From CAYTLQ01 sp964438715 (GTDB lineage: Bacteria > Bacteroidota > Ignavibacteria > Ignavibacteriales > Ignavibacteriaceae), in the NCBI GenBank assembly GCA_964438715.1, contig CAYTLQ010000084.1:1-22431 (forward strand): a stretch of 22,431 bases of DNA, read 5' to 3'. Made by a program: the position numbers and the translations under genes. Below are positions 1-10,306 of the stretch, piece after piece. Within the stretch, counting starts at the first letter, position 1. Every line of letters begins with the position of its first letter. The notes beneath the pieces were generated by a model. The model was given only the letters and a program-made list of their open reading frames with translations, was not told the origin of the DNA and searched no databases.

Positions 1-351
1 CATTTAATTTTTTTGTTTTTTTAAGTGATAACATTATATCACTATGAAACGCCGGCTTTATCCTGCATTGTATTTTTTCGTAAAGTTCGAAGTTTAAAAA
101 ACTGTGAATACTGATTTTATTGAATAAATGCATGGTAATGATTAATGAAATTTTGATATATTTCCTTTATTTCGCTATTTTACCTATACTATGAATTCCA
201 TCCATTAAAGTTGTGTGTTATTCAAGTCAATTTTAAGTAATGTTATTTCCGGAGTTAAGTTCAGGGGAGTTCTTAAACCGGATAAAATTAATTACGAGGA
301 AAGTTCTTTTCGTTTTTGTTAGAATTTAATAATAAAAAGTGCAGGAATTAT
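1..351. other. AT-rich non-coding leader upstream of the giant secreted protein
   Basis: I see no gene here on either strand; the longest ATG frame is under 20 codons. The stretch is very AT-rich and presumably holds the promoter of the three-gene outer-membrane group that follows. I could not find a convincing Bacteroidota-type promoter (TTTG near -33, TAnnTTTG near -7). No clear hairpin or riboswitch-like fold was recognised. Confidence 0.5.
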
Positions 352-3300
352 ATGAAAAAAATGGTTACTCTTGCCCTGTTTTTAGCGCTTCTCCTCATTA
401 CGGGAGGTTACTCCCAGACTGTAATACTTGAACCCCCAAGGGGCTATACCTCAGGGCGTACAACACCTATAATAAAACTGTTTTACGGATCCTCAGATAG
501 TGTTGTTCTCAACTGGTCAAAATCGTTATCCGGCTCGGCTAGATTTCGTATCGGAACATCAACCGGTAATTATAACTTCAGGGAATTATCGGTTAGTGGT
601 AAACGGAAAGCCTTTATTCCATCTCAAGCGCCGCTTAATCTTTCCACCGGTAGGTATTATGGACGGATAACAAATTCCTCAGCCACAACGCTTTCCGGTA
701 TTCAAGCAGATTTTAACGCGAATCCTACCACTATAGATTATTCTAATGAAGTGCAGTTTGTTGTTGAATCGTCCACTGCACCAACACCATTAGAACCACA
801 GGGAAATGTGACTTCGGGAACACCTTTATTTCGTTGGAGTTCCATTGCGGGCGTGCCTGCTTACTGGATTATTGTTTCAAGCACTCCGTTTGTTGTACGA
901 ACCGATTCCAATAATAATATCAGTGTATCTGGAGCAAATGTCACCTGGGATTATATCAGCACAACTAACAGTGCCACTTATGGACAAATCAGTCCGGCTT
1001 CTCCCTTTACTCAATCGGCAATACCGCTGTTTCCCGGAAATACCTATTATTACACTATTCTTAATTTGTATGATCCATCGGATGTTGCTTTTGCCTCAAC
1101 AGTGTTTGGCGGTATAACCAGTTTTACTTATCAAAATAACGCTGTTATTTCAGCCCCTAATCTGATAGCTCCTGAGAATAATCAAACTTTTGAAGCTTCA
1201 CCGACAATTCGGTTTCAATGGGATGCAGTACAGGGAGCAAATAGTTATACGATATATCTTTTTAATCGTGTAACACAATTTGCCGGTAGCAATCAGGAAA
1301 TTGATGTGCCTATTTGGAATGCAACAACTACAAACACTTTGATTGATTTTCCTGCTCGTGTAAATTTACTTCGTGGTAAATATGTTTGGTTCGTTGTGCC
1401 TAACACAAATACAGGGGCAGGCGTTTCAAGTCCAAAACGGGTTTTTAATTATTCAATTCAGATGAGCAAATTCAGGGTGCAGTTAAAATCATCAGTGGAT
1501 AATTCAAATCTTGTTAATTACAATTTTTATGTTAATTCAACAACCGGAGGGTTTGCACCGGGGCTACCTTATGTTGTTTCAAACAGTCAAACTTTATCCG
1601 ATAGTCTGCCTTCCGATTCCTATCAGTTCCGTGCATCGAAACAAGGATACTTCGATTCTACCTTTTTTGTTTCGGTAACCGGCACAACCACAAATGAAAT
1701 TACTCTTTATGTTAGACCCTTTCCTTCTTCCGTAAGTGGAACCGTAAAAGATCAGTCCGGAGCGTTTGTACGAGATGCTGTCGTTCAGTTTACTGATATT
1801 CTCACTAACAGTGTTTCAAATACAACAACAACCGCAACAGGTAATTTTGCAATCTCATTACCCAAAAGTTCCTATAGGGTAAATGTTTCAAAGCCCGGAT
1901 ATCTTTCGCCTGCACAAACAACTATCTCAGTAGATACAGGGCAGGTCATCTTATCAACAGCTTTTATTCTTACTCTTGATAATGCTTCTATTTCGGGAGT
2001 AATAAAAAATGATGAAGGCGAGGCTGTACAACTTGCGAAAGTTCGGGCTACAAAGGGAGCAATCGTACAGGAAACCAATAGCGATGCAAGCGGAAATTAT
2101 TCGTTCGCATTAACATCGGGTACATGGACTGTTGAGGTAAGTAAAACAGGATTCGTAAGTCCGCCTGCAAAAACAATAACTCTATCAAGCGGGCAGAATT
2201 CACAAAATCAGAATTTTATACTTGTGCCCCGTGCAAATCAGGTAAGTGGATATGTTTATCGGGTTCTTTCCGGAACAGGTCAAACAAGTACTGTTCCTTT
2301 TGCCGGTGTTGAAGTGAAAGCAACACCTGCAAGTGGACAGACGATTACAACCACTACAGGACCTCTGGGACAATATTCATTCAGCCTGAAATCGGGGACT
2401 TATGTAATTTCAGCCTCTGCTACAGGATATACTCCAAATACAAGCACACAAATCACGGTCACTGTCGGGCAGACTCTCAACGGTGTTGATTTTACTATGT
2501 CACCAAATCCTTCCTCGGTATCGGGAGTTATAACCCAAACCGGTGGTGCTTTACTTGGTGACGCGACAATTTCTAATGGAACTGTAAGTACACTTTCCCT
2601 TGGCACAGGTAATTACCAGTTAAGTCTTCCGGCAGGTACTCATACACTAACTGTTACGAAATCAGGTTTTATTACTCCTGCAACTGTTACAGTAAGTTTA
2701 ACTCACGGGCAGTCATTGAGCGGTATTAATTTTCAACTTTCTCCAAATGCAGCGACAATTACCGGTTCTGTATTAAGTGCCGGTCTGCCTTTGGCAAACG
2801 CATCTGTTACTGCTGTTTCAGGTACACAAAGTTATACTGTTACTTCGGATGGTAATGGGCAGTATCAGTTTAACATACAGCCCGGAACATGGATTTTACA
2901 GGCTTCAAAATCGGGCTTCGAACAATCGGCTCCGGATACTACGGTTGTGGGTGCAGGACAGGTAAGTGGCAACCGCAATTTTTCTCTTATTCAAAACACA
3001 ACATTAATCAAGGGAACTGTTCGAAGTGGAAATTCAGCACTCAATTCTGCAACTGTAACTATTACTGAAGTTTCGAATACAACAAATACATTTTCAACTC
3101 TAACCAATGTTAACGGAGAATATGCGATTTCTGTTGAGGCCGGGAAAACTTATTCATTGCGAATCAGTCAAACCGGATACTCATCATTTACACAACAGCT
3201 TTCTTCGCTTAGCGCTGGTGCAACGGTGGTTGTAAATGCGACCCTTTCTCCGAATCCAACGAGTATTGCGGGGGTAACTCGTAACAGTCAAATACAATCC

Positions 3301-6300
3301 GTTGGATCTGTTAAAATTTACCTCTACAATGCGAATACAGGAATCCTTATCGACAGCACAATTTCCTCTACTTCAGGAAGTTATTTTTTGGGATTAACTG
3401 CAGGAAGTTACAAATTGAAGGCAGTAAAACCGGGGTACACTTCTGATAGCCTCTCATTTACGGTAAATCTTGGACAGGTGGTATCTAATCTTAATCTAAC
3501 TGTTAATGAAAATTTTGCAACAATAACCGGTACAGTAAAAAACAGTTCGGGTGTGGCAATTGAAGGTGTACTTGTATCGGTTTTGGGAAGTTCCGGTGGA
3601 GGTACATCTACAACCAATCAATCGGGAACTTATACGGTTTCCGGACTTACAACAGGGAGTTATACAATTCGCTTTAGTAAGCAGGGATTTGCCGATTCTT
3701 TAATTTCATCATATACCATTCAGGACGGTAACAATAAGATACTTAATATTGCGCTGACTACACTTTCCGGAAAAATTTCAGGAACAGTAAAAACCTCCGG
3801 GGGAACAGCAGTTGCGGAGGCATCAGTGATAGCGGTTACATCTTCGGGTATGCAATTTACAGCTTTGACCGGTGCCGATGGTGCATACGAAATATCAGGA
3901 TTGTCTTTAGGTACTTATGTAGTTACAGTTTCAAGGAGTGGTTACAGCTCCTCAGAAACTATAAATGTTATCCTTACATCGTCAACATTAAATGGGACGG
4001 CTACATTTACAGCGCTCAATCCAAATGTTGCAAAAATTTCTGGAACAATTAAAGATGGCTCCGGAAATAATCTGCAGGGCGTTAATGTATCACTTTCCGG
4101 TAATACCGGTAGCGGTAATGGCACAACAAACTTATCAGGGGTATTTTTAATTAGTGAACTTTCACCGGGGACATACAATTTAACGGCATATAAGCAGGGA
4201 TACGGGACATTCACAAACACCTATACACTTTCAGACAGTTTGACAGTTAATATAACGATGAATGCAAATACTTCTAAAGTTACAGGTACAGTAAAGAACC
4301 AATCCGGTGGTTTACTCTCGTTTAGTCCTACATTGAAATTAGTGTCAGGGCAGGATATACAAACTACAACAACTGACAATAATGGAAATTTTACATTCGA
4401 TAATGTAGCTCCAAATGCAACTTATACTCTTGCTACCGAGATTTTCAGAGAGGGTTATGGAAATGATGATACCTCATTCACTATTGCTCCGGGAGTTGTG
4501 ACATACGGACCGGTAAATTTGATTTCCGTCATCTCAAAATCTAAAGTGAGCGGAAATGTAGGTACTCCTTCAGCTTCAGTACTGGTGCGAAATACTGCAA
4601 CGCAGGAAGAATTTACTACTGTTTCCGGCTCCGATGGAAGTTATGAAGTTGCTTTCCTTACTAATGGAACATTTTCTGTTCAACCACAAAAGGCAGGATT
4701 CAACTTTTCTCCCTCTACTACATCGGTTACACTAGGTATCGAAGATTCGAAAACTGCAAACTTTACTGCATCGGCAAATGCCGGTAGTGTAAGCGTAAAG
4801 GCGCTCGACAACACCGGAAAAGCTGTTCAGAATGCTATTGTAAGTGTTGTAAGCAGCGATACACAATATGTTTATAATTCAGCCACGAACAATACCGGTG
4901 AAGCGATATTTACTCAGATTCCTGCATTGCAGTACACTTTAACGGTACAAAAAGATGGATATACCGCAAATCCATTACAAAAAACAATAACCATTACTAA
5001 TAATGGAAACCTCACCGAAAATGTAACGCTTACACCAAACTCATCATCCGTAAGTGGAAAGGTTGTAGCAGGCACCGGAACAGGATTACTAGGTGCTACG
5101 GTTAAATTAAGGAATTTATCTACAGGAATTAGTTCAACTGCACTTACAGCAAGTGATGGTTCATATCTTTTCAATCAATTATCCGGTGGTTCACTTAAAC
5201 TTATTGCAACATTAACCGGATATATTTCGGATACACTCGATATTAGCCTTAATAATGGCGAGATTAAAACGGGACAGAATCTCACGATAGTACGATCTTC
5301 GGCGAGTTTAAAAGGTAAAGTGTTGTATGCCGGCACAGGAGTTTCGGGACTTACCGCCCGTGCGGTTTCATCAACTACACTTGAGGTAAAAACCAACACT
5401 AGCGGACAATTTGAATTTACCGATTTACCTATTAATCCATCAGCCGATACCACAGTTTATAATCTCACAATTAGCGGCTCCTCAATTGTGCCAATTTCTC
5501 AAATTGTTAAAATTACTCCTGCGCAATCGGGACAAACGATTCAACTGAATAATATCATATTGCCATCGGGTAAAGTAACAGTATCAATCAACGATGGAGT
5601 AGCCGCTCTTGCAGGAGTCGATATTAAATTTGTCCGACCAGATGGTAATGTTATCAGCGATGTTACCGGCTCAAACGGGCAGTTTAATTCCTCTGCTAAC
5701 CTCTCTGCCGGCCGATATAAGATCAATATGTTAAAAGATGAATATCTTGTTCCTAATGAGGCACTCACGGTTATTGATCTTCCAAATGACACTACTACCG
5801 TCTCACGAACCGTGTCATTGAAATATAAACACACACCTGTGGCTTCTATTGAGGCATCTTCATCTGCTCCTGTTGTAGTATCATTTAAAGGAAATACGAC
5901 CGGCGCTGCAGCTACTCTCTTCTATAAACAGGGCACCGGAGAATTTATTAGTGTCAGTATGACCAAAGGTACCTCTTCATTTACAGCATCAATTCCGGCG
6001 CTGTTTTCTCTGAGCGATGTTTCATATTATATTAAGGTAACCGAACCGGGAAACATTGTTTTTACTACGCCGGTTACGACATTAAAACCGGGTGCCAAAG
6101 GTTTACTCTCATCGGTTGAGTTTGAACCGGCGATAAGTAATGTTAATTTGCGGGTAGGAGATTCTTATCTGATAAAAGCAAAAACAAAAGATGGATTGAA
6201 TCTCTCCTTAGATACCGCTTTTGCAGGCTCAGCGCCATCGGGTAAATTGAAGTGGACACTGAACAATAATGCACTTAGTATCAGTTATCCCGATCCATTG

Positions 6301-7491
6301 GATAGTTCACAGGTGCTTCTCTCTGCTTCCGCTCCCGGAGCATATAAAGTAACAGTTACTGCTACTTTACGCGGAACAGTTGTCAATCAAACATCTGATG
6401 TTGTTGTTACCTCAGGTGTTTTGAAGAAAATCACTGTAAACAGTCCGGTTCCGTTATTAAATAATAAATCGGGCGGTATTCAGATTAATTACACCGGAGA
6501 GGATACCAGTTCAAAAGTTATAATACTTGGTAGTTCATTACAATGGTCGCTTAATCCTCCTCAGGCAGGAACGATAACCTCATCCGGATTCTTTAAACCT
6601 GTAGATTCAACATTTATCGGAACGGTCACAATTATTGCAAAAGATTCTGTTGCAGGTAAATCGGGTAGTGTTGATGTAACAGTATATGCGGATGTTGTAC
6701 CCGGAATTGCAAAATTGCTGACAGATAAACAGGGAATGTCTATATCACTCCCATCAAATGCTGTTAATGTGCCGATTCGTTTAACCCTCTCCAAGCCATT
6801 GTTTGGTCCGGGTAAGAAAAATTATTCCCCACCAACGGGTAAAACTTCTTATGTCGTGTCGGACAAGCAATATTTTATAATATACGATGCTGATCAGGCA
6901 TTGCCGGGCGACTCACTCCAAAAAGCGGCTGAATTGATACTGCCCATAGATAATTCTCTGAAACTTTTTGGCGGACAAAAATCTATAGGATATTATGATA
7001 TCAATTTCAATTCGTGGAATCCTTTAACAAGTAATGCGGTAACGACATTAGGTAAATCGGAATCGGAGATGGATGAAGCTAATATCGAAGTAGATGGACT
7101 CTCCTATAAAGGTATGACGCAATTCGGTGAGTATTCTGTACTGGTTACCAATGAACCGCTAGGAATTAAATATGCCGCTGTTCTACCCAATCCTTTCTCA
7201 CCGGAAGTAGCTCCCGTTAAGATCGGATACTTCCTTAATTGCATTCAACCGCCGGCAAGCGTAACAATTAAAATATATAATATGCGCGGAGAGTTGGTGA
7301 GAACTCTGTTGCAAAACGATTTGCAAATGCCGGGACGGTATGGAAGTCGTACCGGTATAAAAGAAATCACCTGGGATGGATATAACGATGACGGTATGCT
7401 TGCCTTGAACGGACGGTATGTTGTAGTAATAACTGCGAAAGATCCGGGTGGAGAAGTCTCTGAAAAAATTCCTCTTGTCCTAATAAAGTAA
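352..7491 (+). CDS. Giant secreted multi-repeat surface protein with FlgD-like C-terminal domain
   Basis: A 2379-residue exported protein, probably cell-surface attached or secreted; its substrate or partner is unknown. The ATG at 352 is chosen over an in-frame TTG at 316. It has an AGGA site five bases upstream and starts directly with a signal peptide (two lysines, a Leu/Ala-rich core, likely cleavage after GGYS). Residues about 20-460 look like fibronectin/Ig-type beta domains. From about 460 to 1820 I count roughly 16 carboxypeptidase-regulatory-like (transthyretin-like) repeats of about 75-90 residues, each opening with a variant of SGTVK-sG-aaveGAsV and carrying a G-x-Y-x-F/I...L-x-x-G-x-Y core. 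Two Ig-like domains follow (about 1930-2110). The last 100 residues (LPNPFSPE..., IYNMRGELVRTL, TWDGYNDDG) match the FlgD-like Ig domain typical of type IX secretion substrates. The PorV-like gene begins 24 bases downstream, consistent with a secretion role. Domain calls are by eye. Confidence 0.85.
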   Translation: MKKMVTLALFLALLLITGGYSQTVILEPPRGYTSGRTTPIIKLFYGSSDSVVLNWSKSLSGSARFRIGTSTGNYNFRELSVSGKRKAFIPSQAPLNLSTGRYYGRITNSSATTLSGIQADFNANPTTIDYSNEVQFVVESSTAPTPLEPQGNVTSGTPLFRWSSIAGVPAYWIIVSSTPFVVRTDSNNNISVSGANVTWDYISTTNSATYGQISPASPFTQSAIPLFPGNTYYYTILNLYDPSDVAFASTVFGGITSFTYQNNAVISAPNLIAPENNQTFEASPTIRFQWDAVQGANSYTIYLFNRVTQFAGSNQEIDVPIWNATTTNTLIDFPARVNLLRGKYVWFVVPNTNTGAGVSSPKRVFNYSIQMSKFRVQLKSSVDNSNLVNYNFYVNSTTGGFAPGLPYVVSNSQTLSDSLPSDSYQFRASKQGYFDSTFFVSVTGTTTNEITLYVRPFPSSVSGTVKDQSGAFVRDAVVQFTDILTNSVSNTTTTATGNFAISLPKSSYRVNVSKPGYLSPAQTTISVDTGQVILSTAFILTLDNASISGVIKNDEGEAVQLAKVRATKGAIVQETNSDASGNYSFALTSGTWTVEVSKTGFVSPPAKTITLSSGQNSQNQNFILVPRANQVSGYVYRVLSGTGQTSTVPFAGVEVKATPASGQTITTTTGPLGQYSFSLKSGTYVISASATGYTPNTSTQITVTVGQTLNGVDFTMSPNPSSVSGVITQTGGALLGDATISNGTVSTLSLGTGNYQLSLPAGTHTLTVTKSGFITPATVTVSLTHGQSLSGINFQLSPNAATITGSVLSAGLPLANASVTAVSGTQSYTVTSDGNGQYQFNIQPGTWILQASKSGFEQSAPDTTVVGAGQVSGNRNFSLIQNTTLIKGTVRSGNSALNSATVTITEVSNTTNTFSTLTNVNGEYAISVEAGKTYSLRISQTGYSSFTQQLSSLSAGATVVVNATLSPNPTSIAGVTRNSQIQSVGSVKIYLYNANTGILIDSTISSTSGSYFLGLTAGSYKLKAVKPGYTSDSLSFTVNLGQVVSNLNLTVNENFATITGTVKNSSGVAIEGVLVSVLGSSGGGTSTTNQSGTYTVSGLTTGSYTIRFSKQGFADSLISSYTIQDGNNKILNIALTTLSGKISGTVKTSGGTAVAEASVIAVTSSGMQFTALTGADGAYEISGLSLGTYVVTVSRSGYSSSETINVILTSSTLNGTATFTALNPNVAKISGTIKDGSGNNLQGVNVSLSGNTGSGNGTTNLSGVFLISELSPGTYNLTAYKQGYGTFTNTYTLSDSLTVNITMNANTSKVTGTVKNQSGGLLSFSPTLKLVSGQDIQTTTTDNNGNFTFDNVAPNATYTLATEIFREGYGNDDTSFTIAPGVVTYGPVNLISVISKSKVSGNVGTPSASVLVRNTATQEEFTTVSGSDGSYEVAFLTNGTFSVQPQKAGFNFSPSTTSVTLGIEDSKTANFTASANAGSVSVKALDNTGKAVQNAIVSVVSSDTQYVYNSATNNTGEAIFTQIPALQYTLTVQKDGYTANPLQKTITITNNGNLTENVTLTPNSSSVSGKVVAGTGTGLLGATVKLRNLSTGISSTALTASDGSYLFNQLSGGSLKLIATLTGYISDTLDISLNNGEIKTGQNLTIVRSSASLKGKVLYAGTGVSGLTARAVSSTTLEVKTNTSGQFEFTDLPINPSADTTVYNLTISGSSIVPISQIVKITPAQSGQTIQLNNIILPSGKVTVSINDGVAALAGVDIKFVRPDGNVISDVTGSNGQFNSSANLSAGRYKINMLKDEYLVPNEALTVIDLPNDTTTVSRTVSLKYKHTPVASIEASSSAPVVVSFKGNTTGAAATLFYKQGTGEFISVSMTKGTSSFTASIPALFSLSDVSYYIKVTEPGNIVFTTPVTTLKPGAKGLLSSVEFEPAISNVNLRVGDSYLIKAKTKDGLNLSLDTAFAGSAPSGKLKWTLNNNALSISYPDPLDSSQVLLSASAPGAYKVTVTATLRGTVVNQTSDVVVTSGVLKKITVNSPVPLLNNKSGGIQINYTGEDTSSKVIILGSSLQWSLNPPQAGTITSSGFFKPVDSTFIGTVTIIAKDSVAGKSGSVDVTVYADVVPGIAKLLTDKQGMSISLPSNAVNVPIRLTLSKPLFGPGKKNYSPPTGKTSYVVSDKQYFIIYDADQALPGDSLQKAAELILPIDNSLKLFGGQKSIGYYDINFNSWNPLTSNAVTTLGKSESEMDEANIEVDGLSYKGMTQFGEYSVLVTNEPLGIKYAAVLPNPFSPEVAPVKIGYFLNCIQPPASVTIKIYNMRGELVRTLLQNDLQMPGRYGSRTGIKEITWDGYNDDGMLALNGRYVVVITAKDPGGEVSEKIPLVLIK

Positions 7492-7515
7492 CAAGAAATT
7501 GAAAAGAGGTAAAAA

Positions 7516-8490
7516 ATGAAAGCATTAAAATTCTTATTGATAATTTATTTCCTCCTGGCACACTCGCTCTTTAGTCAGGATTTAGGAAACATTCCTGCGG
7601 CATTTGTTGATATAGGTATGGGCGCCAGACCTGTAGCTCTTGGCGGAGCGTATGTTGGTTTAGCTAACGATGTAAATTGTCTATTTTGTAATCCTTCGGG
7701 GTTGGTAGGACTTGAATCGAATGAAGCTTCTTTTTCGTACGCTAAAATATTCGATTTAATAACCTACAATGCTATTTCTTACGCAATGCCAATTACAAAA
7801 GGTCTGGATGGCGCCGGCCTCGCTCTCATTTCTTCCGGTGACAAGGCACTGAGTGAAATGACCATACTTGGCGGGTATGCACGAAAAGTTGGTGATTTTT
7901 CTCTTGGCATCAATCTGAAATACAGAATAGCATCATTCGGTGATAATTCGATTGATGATGCAGATATGATAGTTTTTGAACCTGATGAAATCGCTTTAGG
8001 CAGACTTAATCAGGTAAAGGGGAAAGGAAATGGGTTTGGTATTGATGTCGGCGCTATGTATCGTTTAACACCAAAAGTTCAGTTTGGGTTAATGATACGG
8101 GATCTTTTTTCACCTGTATCCTGGGATTCCAGAGTTGATAATCCTGACGCAAAGACAAAAGGAAATTATTCTGAAAACATTCCAATGGAAACTACTATCG
8201 GAAGTTCATTCAATGTTTTTGAAAATATGATAGTCACTGCTGATTATTCTCCTTCTTTTGCAAAAGATGTGAGCAATAAAATCCGCGGAGGTACTGAAAT
8301 CCGATTATTTAAAATTATTTTTCTGCGGGCAGGTATTCAGAATTTTATTAACACTGAAGATGATGAAAAGTATATTTTCGGTTTCGGAATGAATGTCAAA
8401 ATCAGTTCAATGAGAGTGAGTTTTGATTATACTCATCTTATCGAACAATTTGCCAATTCAAACCGGCTTACTGTCGGACTAACATTCTAG
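7516..8490 (+). CDS. PorV/PorQ-family outer-membrane protein
   Basis: A 324-residue outer-membrane beta-barrel of the PorV/PorQ (UPF0164) family. In type IX secretion, PorV-like proteins shuttle substrates from the translocon to the attachment complex; whether this paralogue does so is inference. An AGAGGT ribosome site precedes the ATG. The signal peptide ends near HSLFS-QD. The family signature follows at about residues 36-65: GARPVALGGAYVGLANDV, then a CNPSGL element. The rest alternates short amphipathic strands with Gly/Asn/Asp turns and ends in a strand terminating in Phe (LTVGLTF), typical of outer-membrane barrels. It sits 24 bases after the giant repeat protein and 14 bases before another barrel, so the three are probably one transcript. 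The giant protein is a candidate client. Confidence 0.85.
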   Translation: MKALKFLLIIYFLLAHSLFSQDLGNIPAAFVDIGMGARPVALGGAYVGLANDVNCLFCNPSGLVGLESNEASFSYAKIFDLITYNAISYAMPITKGLDGAGLALISSGDKALSEMTILGGYARKVGDFSLGINLKYRIASFGDNSIDDADMIVFEPDEIALGRLNQVKGKGNGFGIDVGAMYRLTPKVQFGLMIRDLFSPVSWDSRVDNPDAKTKGNYSENIPMETTIGSSFNVFENMIVTADYSPSFAKDVSNKIRGGTEIRLFKIIFLRAGIQNFINTEDDEKYIFGFGMNVKISSMRVSFDYTHLIEQFANSNRLTVGLTF

Positions 8491-8504
8491 GAAAGGAGAA
8501 GAAA

Positions 8505-10145
8505 ATGAAATTCAGAAGTGTTTTCATATTTGCTTTGTTATTTACCTCCCTTTTCAGAGCACAGTCCGATACTCCAATTCTGCGATATTGGAATGGAGGA
8601 GAACTGAACTTTCAGTTAAATTTTGGTCTGAATGTGATGGGCGGAGGAATGGGAAGCGGTAGTTTTGGTAGAGTAATTGCACCCGGAATTAGTTCAGGAC
8701 CTGCGGCTATTTTCACAAATCCGGCTGAGATTGCATTGCTGAAAAATCCGAATATTTTCTTTGACACGAAGTTTGGTATCAGCAATAAAACTTTCGGACT
8801 GGATTATGAAAAAGACCTCAATAAAAATATCAGTTCCAGTACAACAGATTTTTTGAAAGATACTACAACTTTTATTTTTAGTAAAGATGGAGCCCGCACT
8901 GATACGAAAATCGGGAATTTCGGTTTTTCACAAACAGGTAATTTCGGCGCTTTTGCTCTTGGAGTTCCGGTTTATGAGAAAATAGTATTGGGCTTTGGCG
9001 TGTATTACCCGATTGATATTAGATCAAATTTCTTAATGACCGGAATCAGAATGAAGATGGAATCAACTAAACAGGTTTCCGATCAGGAATTCGCAATCGA
9101 TTTACCTCTCTCTACTTCTTTTGTATCTGAATTTGCTTTTAGGGTCAATACTATGACTGCTGGCTTAGCCGGAGAAGTATTCAACTCATCCTTCGGTAAA
9201 ACAAATGTTGGCTTTGCTCTTACCCGGTACGAAGTAAATGAGTATATAAATATTAATATGCTCATTAATGGTTATCTTGCAATGAATCAAACAAAAGAAT
9301 ACCACTTTAATGATCCGAATGACCCGACTATCGACCGCAGTCTTGGTCAGACAAACGACTTTTTTTATCGTCTGAAAGGTGACTATAAAACCGATGCATG
9401 GGGATATCGGTTTGGTGTTGTGCAATCTTCGGAATCATGGAATCTTGTAATGGCTTTAGATATCGTTCCTGAATTTTCTATGAGTGACCCTAATGCTTTT
9501 ACAGAGAGTTATCAACCAAAATTTCTTACCGGCACGCTCACAGGCGAGGGAGATAATGCTTTGAATATTCTTATTGATTCGCTTGATCTTGCTAATCCCA
9601 ATCTTACAGTGCCAACAAAAAATGAATTTACGAAAGATATAAAAACCATCTATCCCTCCACATTCTCAATAGGTGGTGATGTTAAATGGGGAAGTTTTTG
9701 GTTTGGGCTGAATTTTGTAAAATATCTCAATGAGTTTTCTTTTGAGTACGGGAAGTACAAGATTGGCAAGAACCTTAATTTTGCAGTGAAATCAGCTGTT
9801 CAGGTTCAACTCGCAGATAAGGTTAAAGGTGCTTCCTGGCTTCTCATTCCGTTCAGAGTATTTTGTCTCGATTTCGATGGTATGTTATTTCAGTTGTTTG
9901 GTGGTATAACGAAATATAAAAATCCCACTTATCGTGTCGAAAGCGGACTTCTTGTTGGAGATGGAATTGCTGAAGGGTTTAGCCCAAAAGATAAAAAATC
10001 ATATGAGGACATATTCGGTGTTCCGTTGCCAACAGGTTTCGCCATTATCAGAGAATATACATTATTTGACAATCTGAGAATTGGTGCAACGATTTTTGGT
10101 CTGCCCGATTTTGCAATTCGTTACGGACTCAGTTTCGACCTTTAA
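8505..10145 (+). CDS. Predicted outer-membrane beta-barrel protein (FadL/PorV-like, substrate unknown)
   Basis: A 546-residue exported protein. A strong ribosome site (GGAAAGGAG) precedes the ATG, and the signal peptide ends near FRAQS-DT. The start of the mature protein has a Gly-rich GGGMGSGSFGRV stretch and then PAAIFTNPAEIALL, reminiscent of the N-terminal hatch of FadL/OMPP1-type barrels and of DUF5723-like Bacteroidota proteins. The remainder is a series of beta-strand-like segments with alternating hydrophobics, and it ends in an outer-membrane-like strand (AIRYGLSFDL). It is the third gene of the group, followed by a hairpin. I cannot name a transported substrate. It could be an accessory barrel for the giant secreted protein, which is inference from position only. 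Confidence 0.65.
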   Translation: MKFRSVFIFALLFTSLFRAQSDTPILRYWNGGELNFQLNFGLNVMGGGMGSGSFGRVIAPGISSGPAAIFTNPAEIALLKNPNIFFDTKFGISNKTFGLDYEKDLNKNISSSTTDFLKDTTTFIFSKDGARTDTKIGNFGFSQTGNFGAFALGVPVYEKIVLGFGVYYPIDIRSNFLMTGIRMKMESTKQVSDQEFAIDLPLSTSFVSEFAFRVNTMTAGLAGEVFNSSFGKTNVGFALTRYEVNEYININMLINGYLAMNQTKEYHFNDPNDPTIDRSLGQTNDFFYRLKGDYKTDAWGYRFGVVQSSESWNLVMALDIVPEFSMSDPNAFTESYQPKFLTGTLTGEGDNALNILIDSLDLANPNLTVPTKNEFTKDIKTIYPSTFSIGGDVKWGSFWFGLNFVKYLNEFSFEYGKYKIGKNLNFAVKSAVQVQLADKVKGASWLLIPFRVFCLDFDGMLFQLFGGITKYKNPTYRVESGLLVGDGIAEGFSPKDKKSYEDIFGVPLPTGFAIIREYTLFDNLRIGATIFGLPDFAIRYGLSFDL

Positions 10146-10153
10146 TATATTTT

Positions 10154-10213
10154 GAAGGAGATGTCCTCCGGTTTCTTCGTTTATAGTATGAAGAATTCAG
10201 AGACATCTCCTTC
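10154..10213 (+). terminator. Bipartite hairpin after the outer-membrane gene group (probable terminator)
   Basis: A perfect 12-bp inverted repeat, GAAGGAGATGTC (10154-10165) and GACATCTCCTTC (10202-10213), encloses a 36-base loop. The loop contains a second perfect 6-bp stem, TTCTTC (10172-10177) with GAAGAA (10190-10195). It begins 8 bases after the stop of the preceding gene and is followed by only a broken T-run. Position suggests transcription termination or 3'-end stabilisation between the two gene groups. The stem includes AGGAG, so a regulatory element is an alternative. Confidence 0.6.
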
Positions 10214-10306
10214 TTAATTTTAAAACTTTAAAATCCGCATTTTTCTTTTTCCACATTCCCTCCTATTATGATATTTTACCTGATTGAATAATTTTACGAT
10301 TGTAGT

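Noticed and set aside
316..351. TTG start 12 codons upstream of the giant secreted protein
   Set aside because: The ATG at 352 has a ribosome site and begins directly with a signal peptide; the extension would spoil it.
352..7491. Numerous minus-strand open frames inside the giant protein gene
   Set aside because: They mirror the repeat-rich coding strand, lack ribosome sites and show no domain character.
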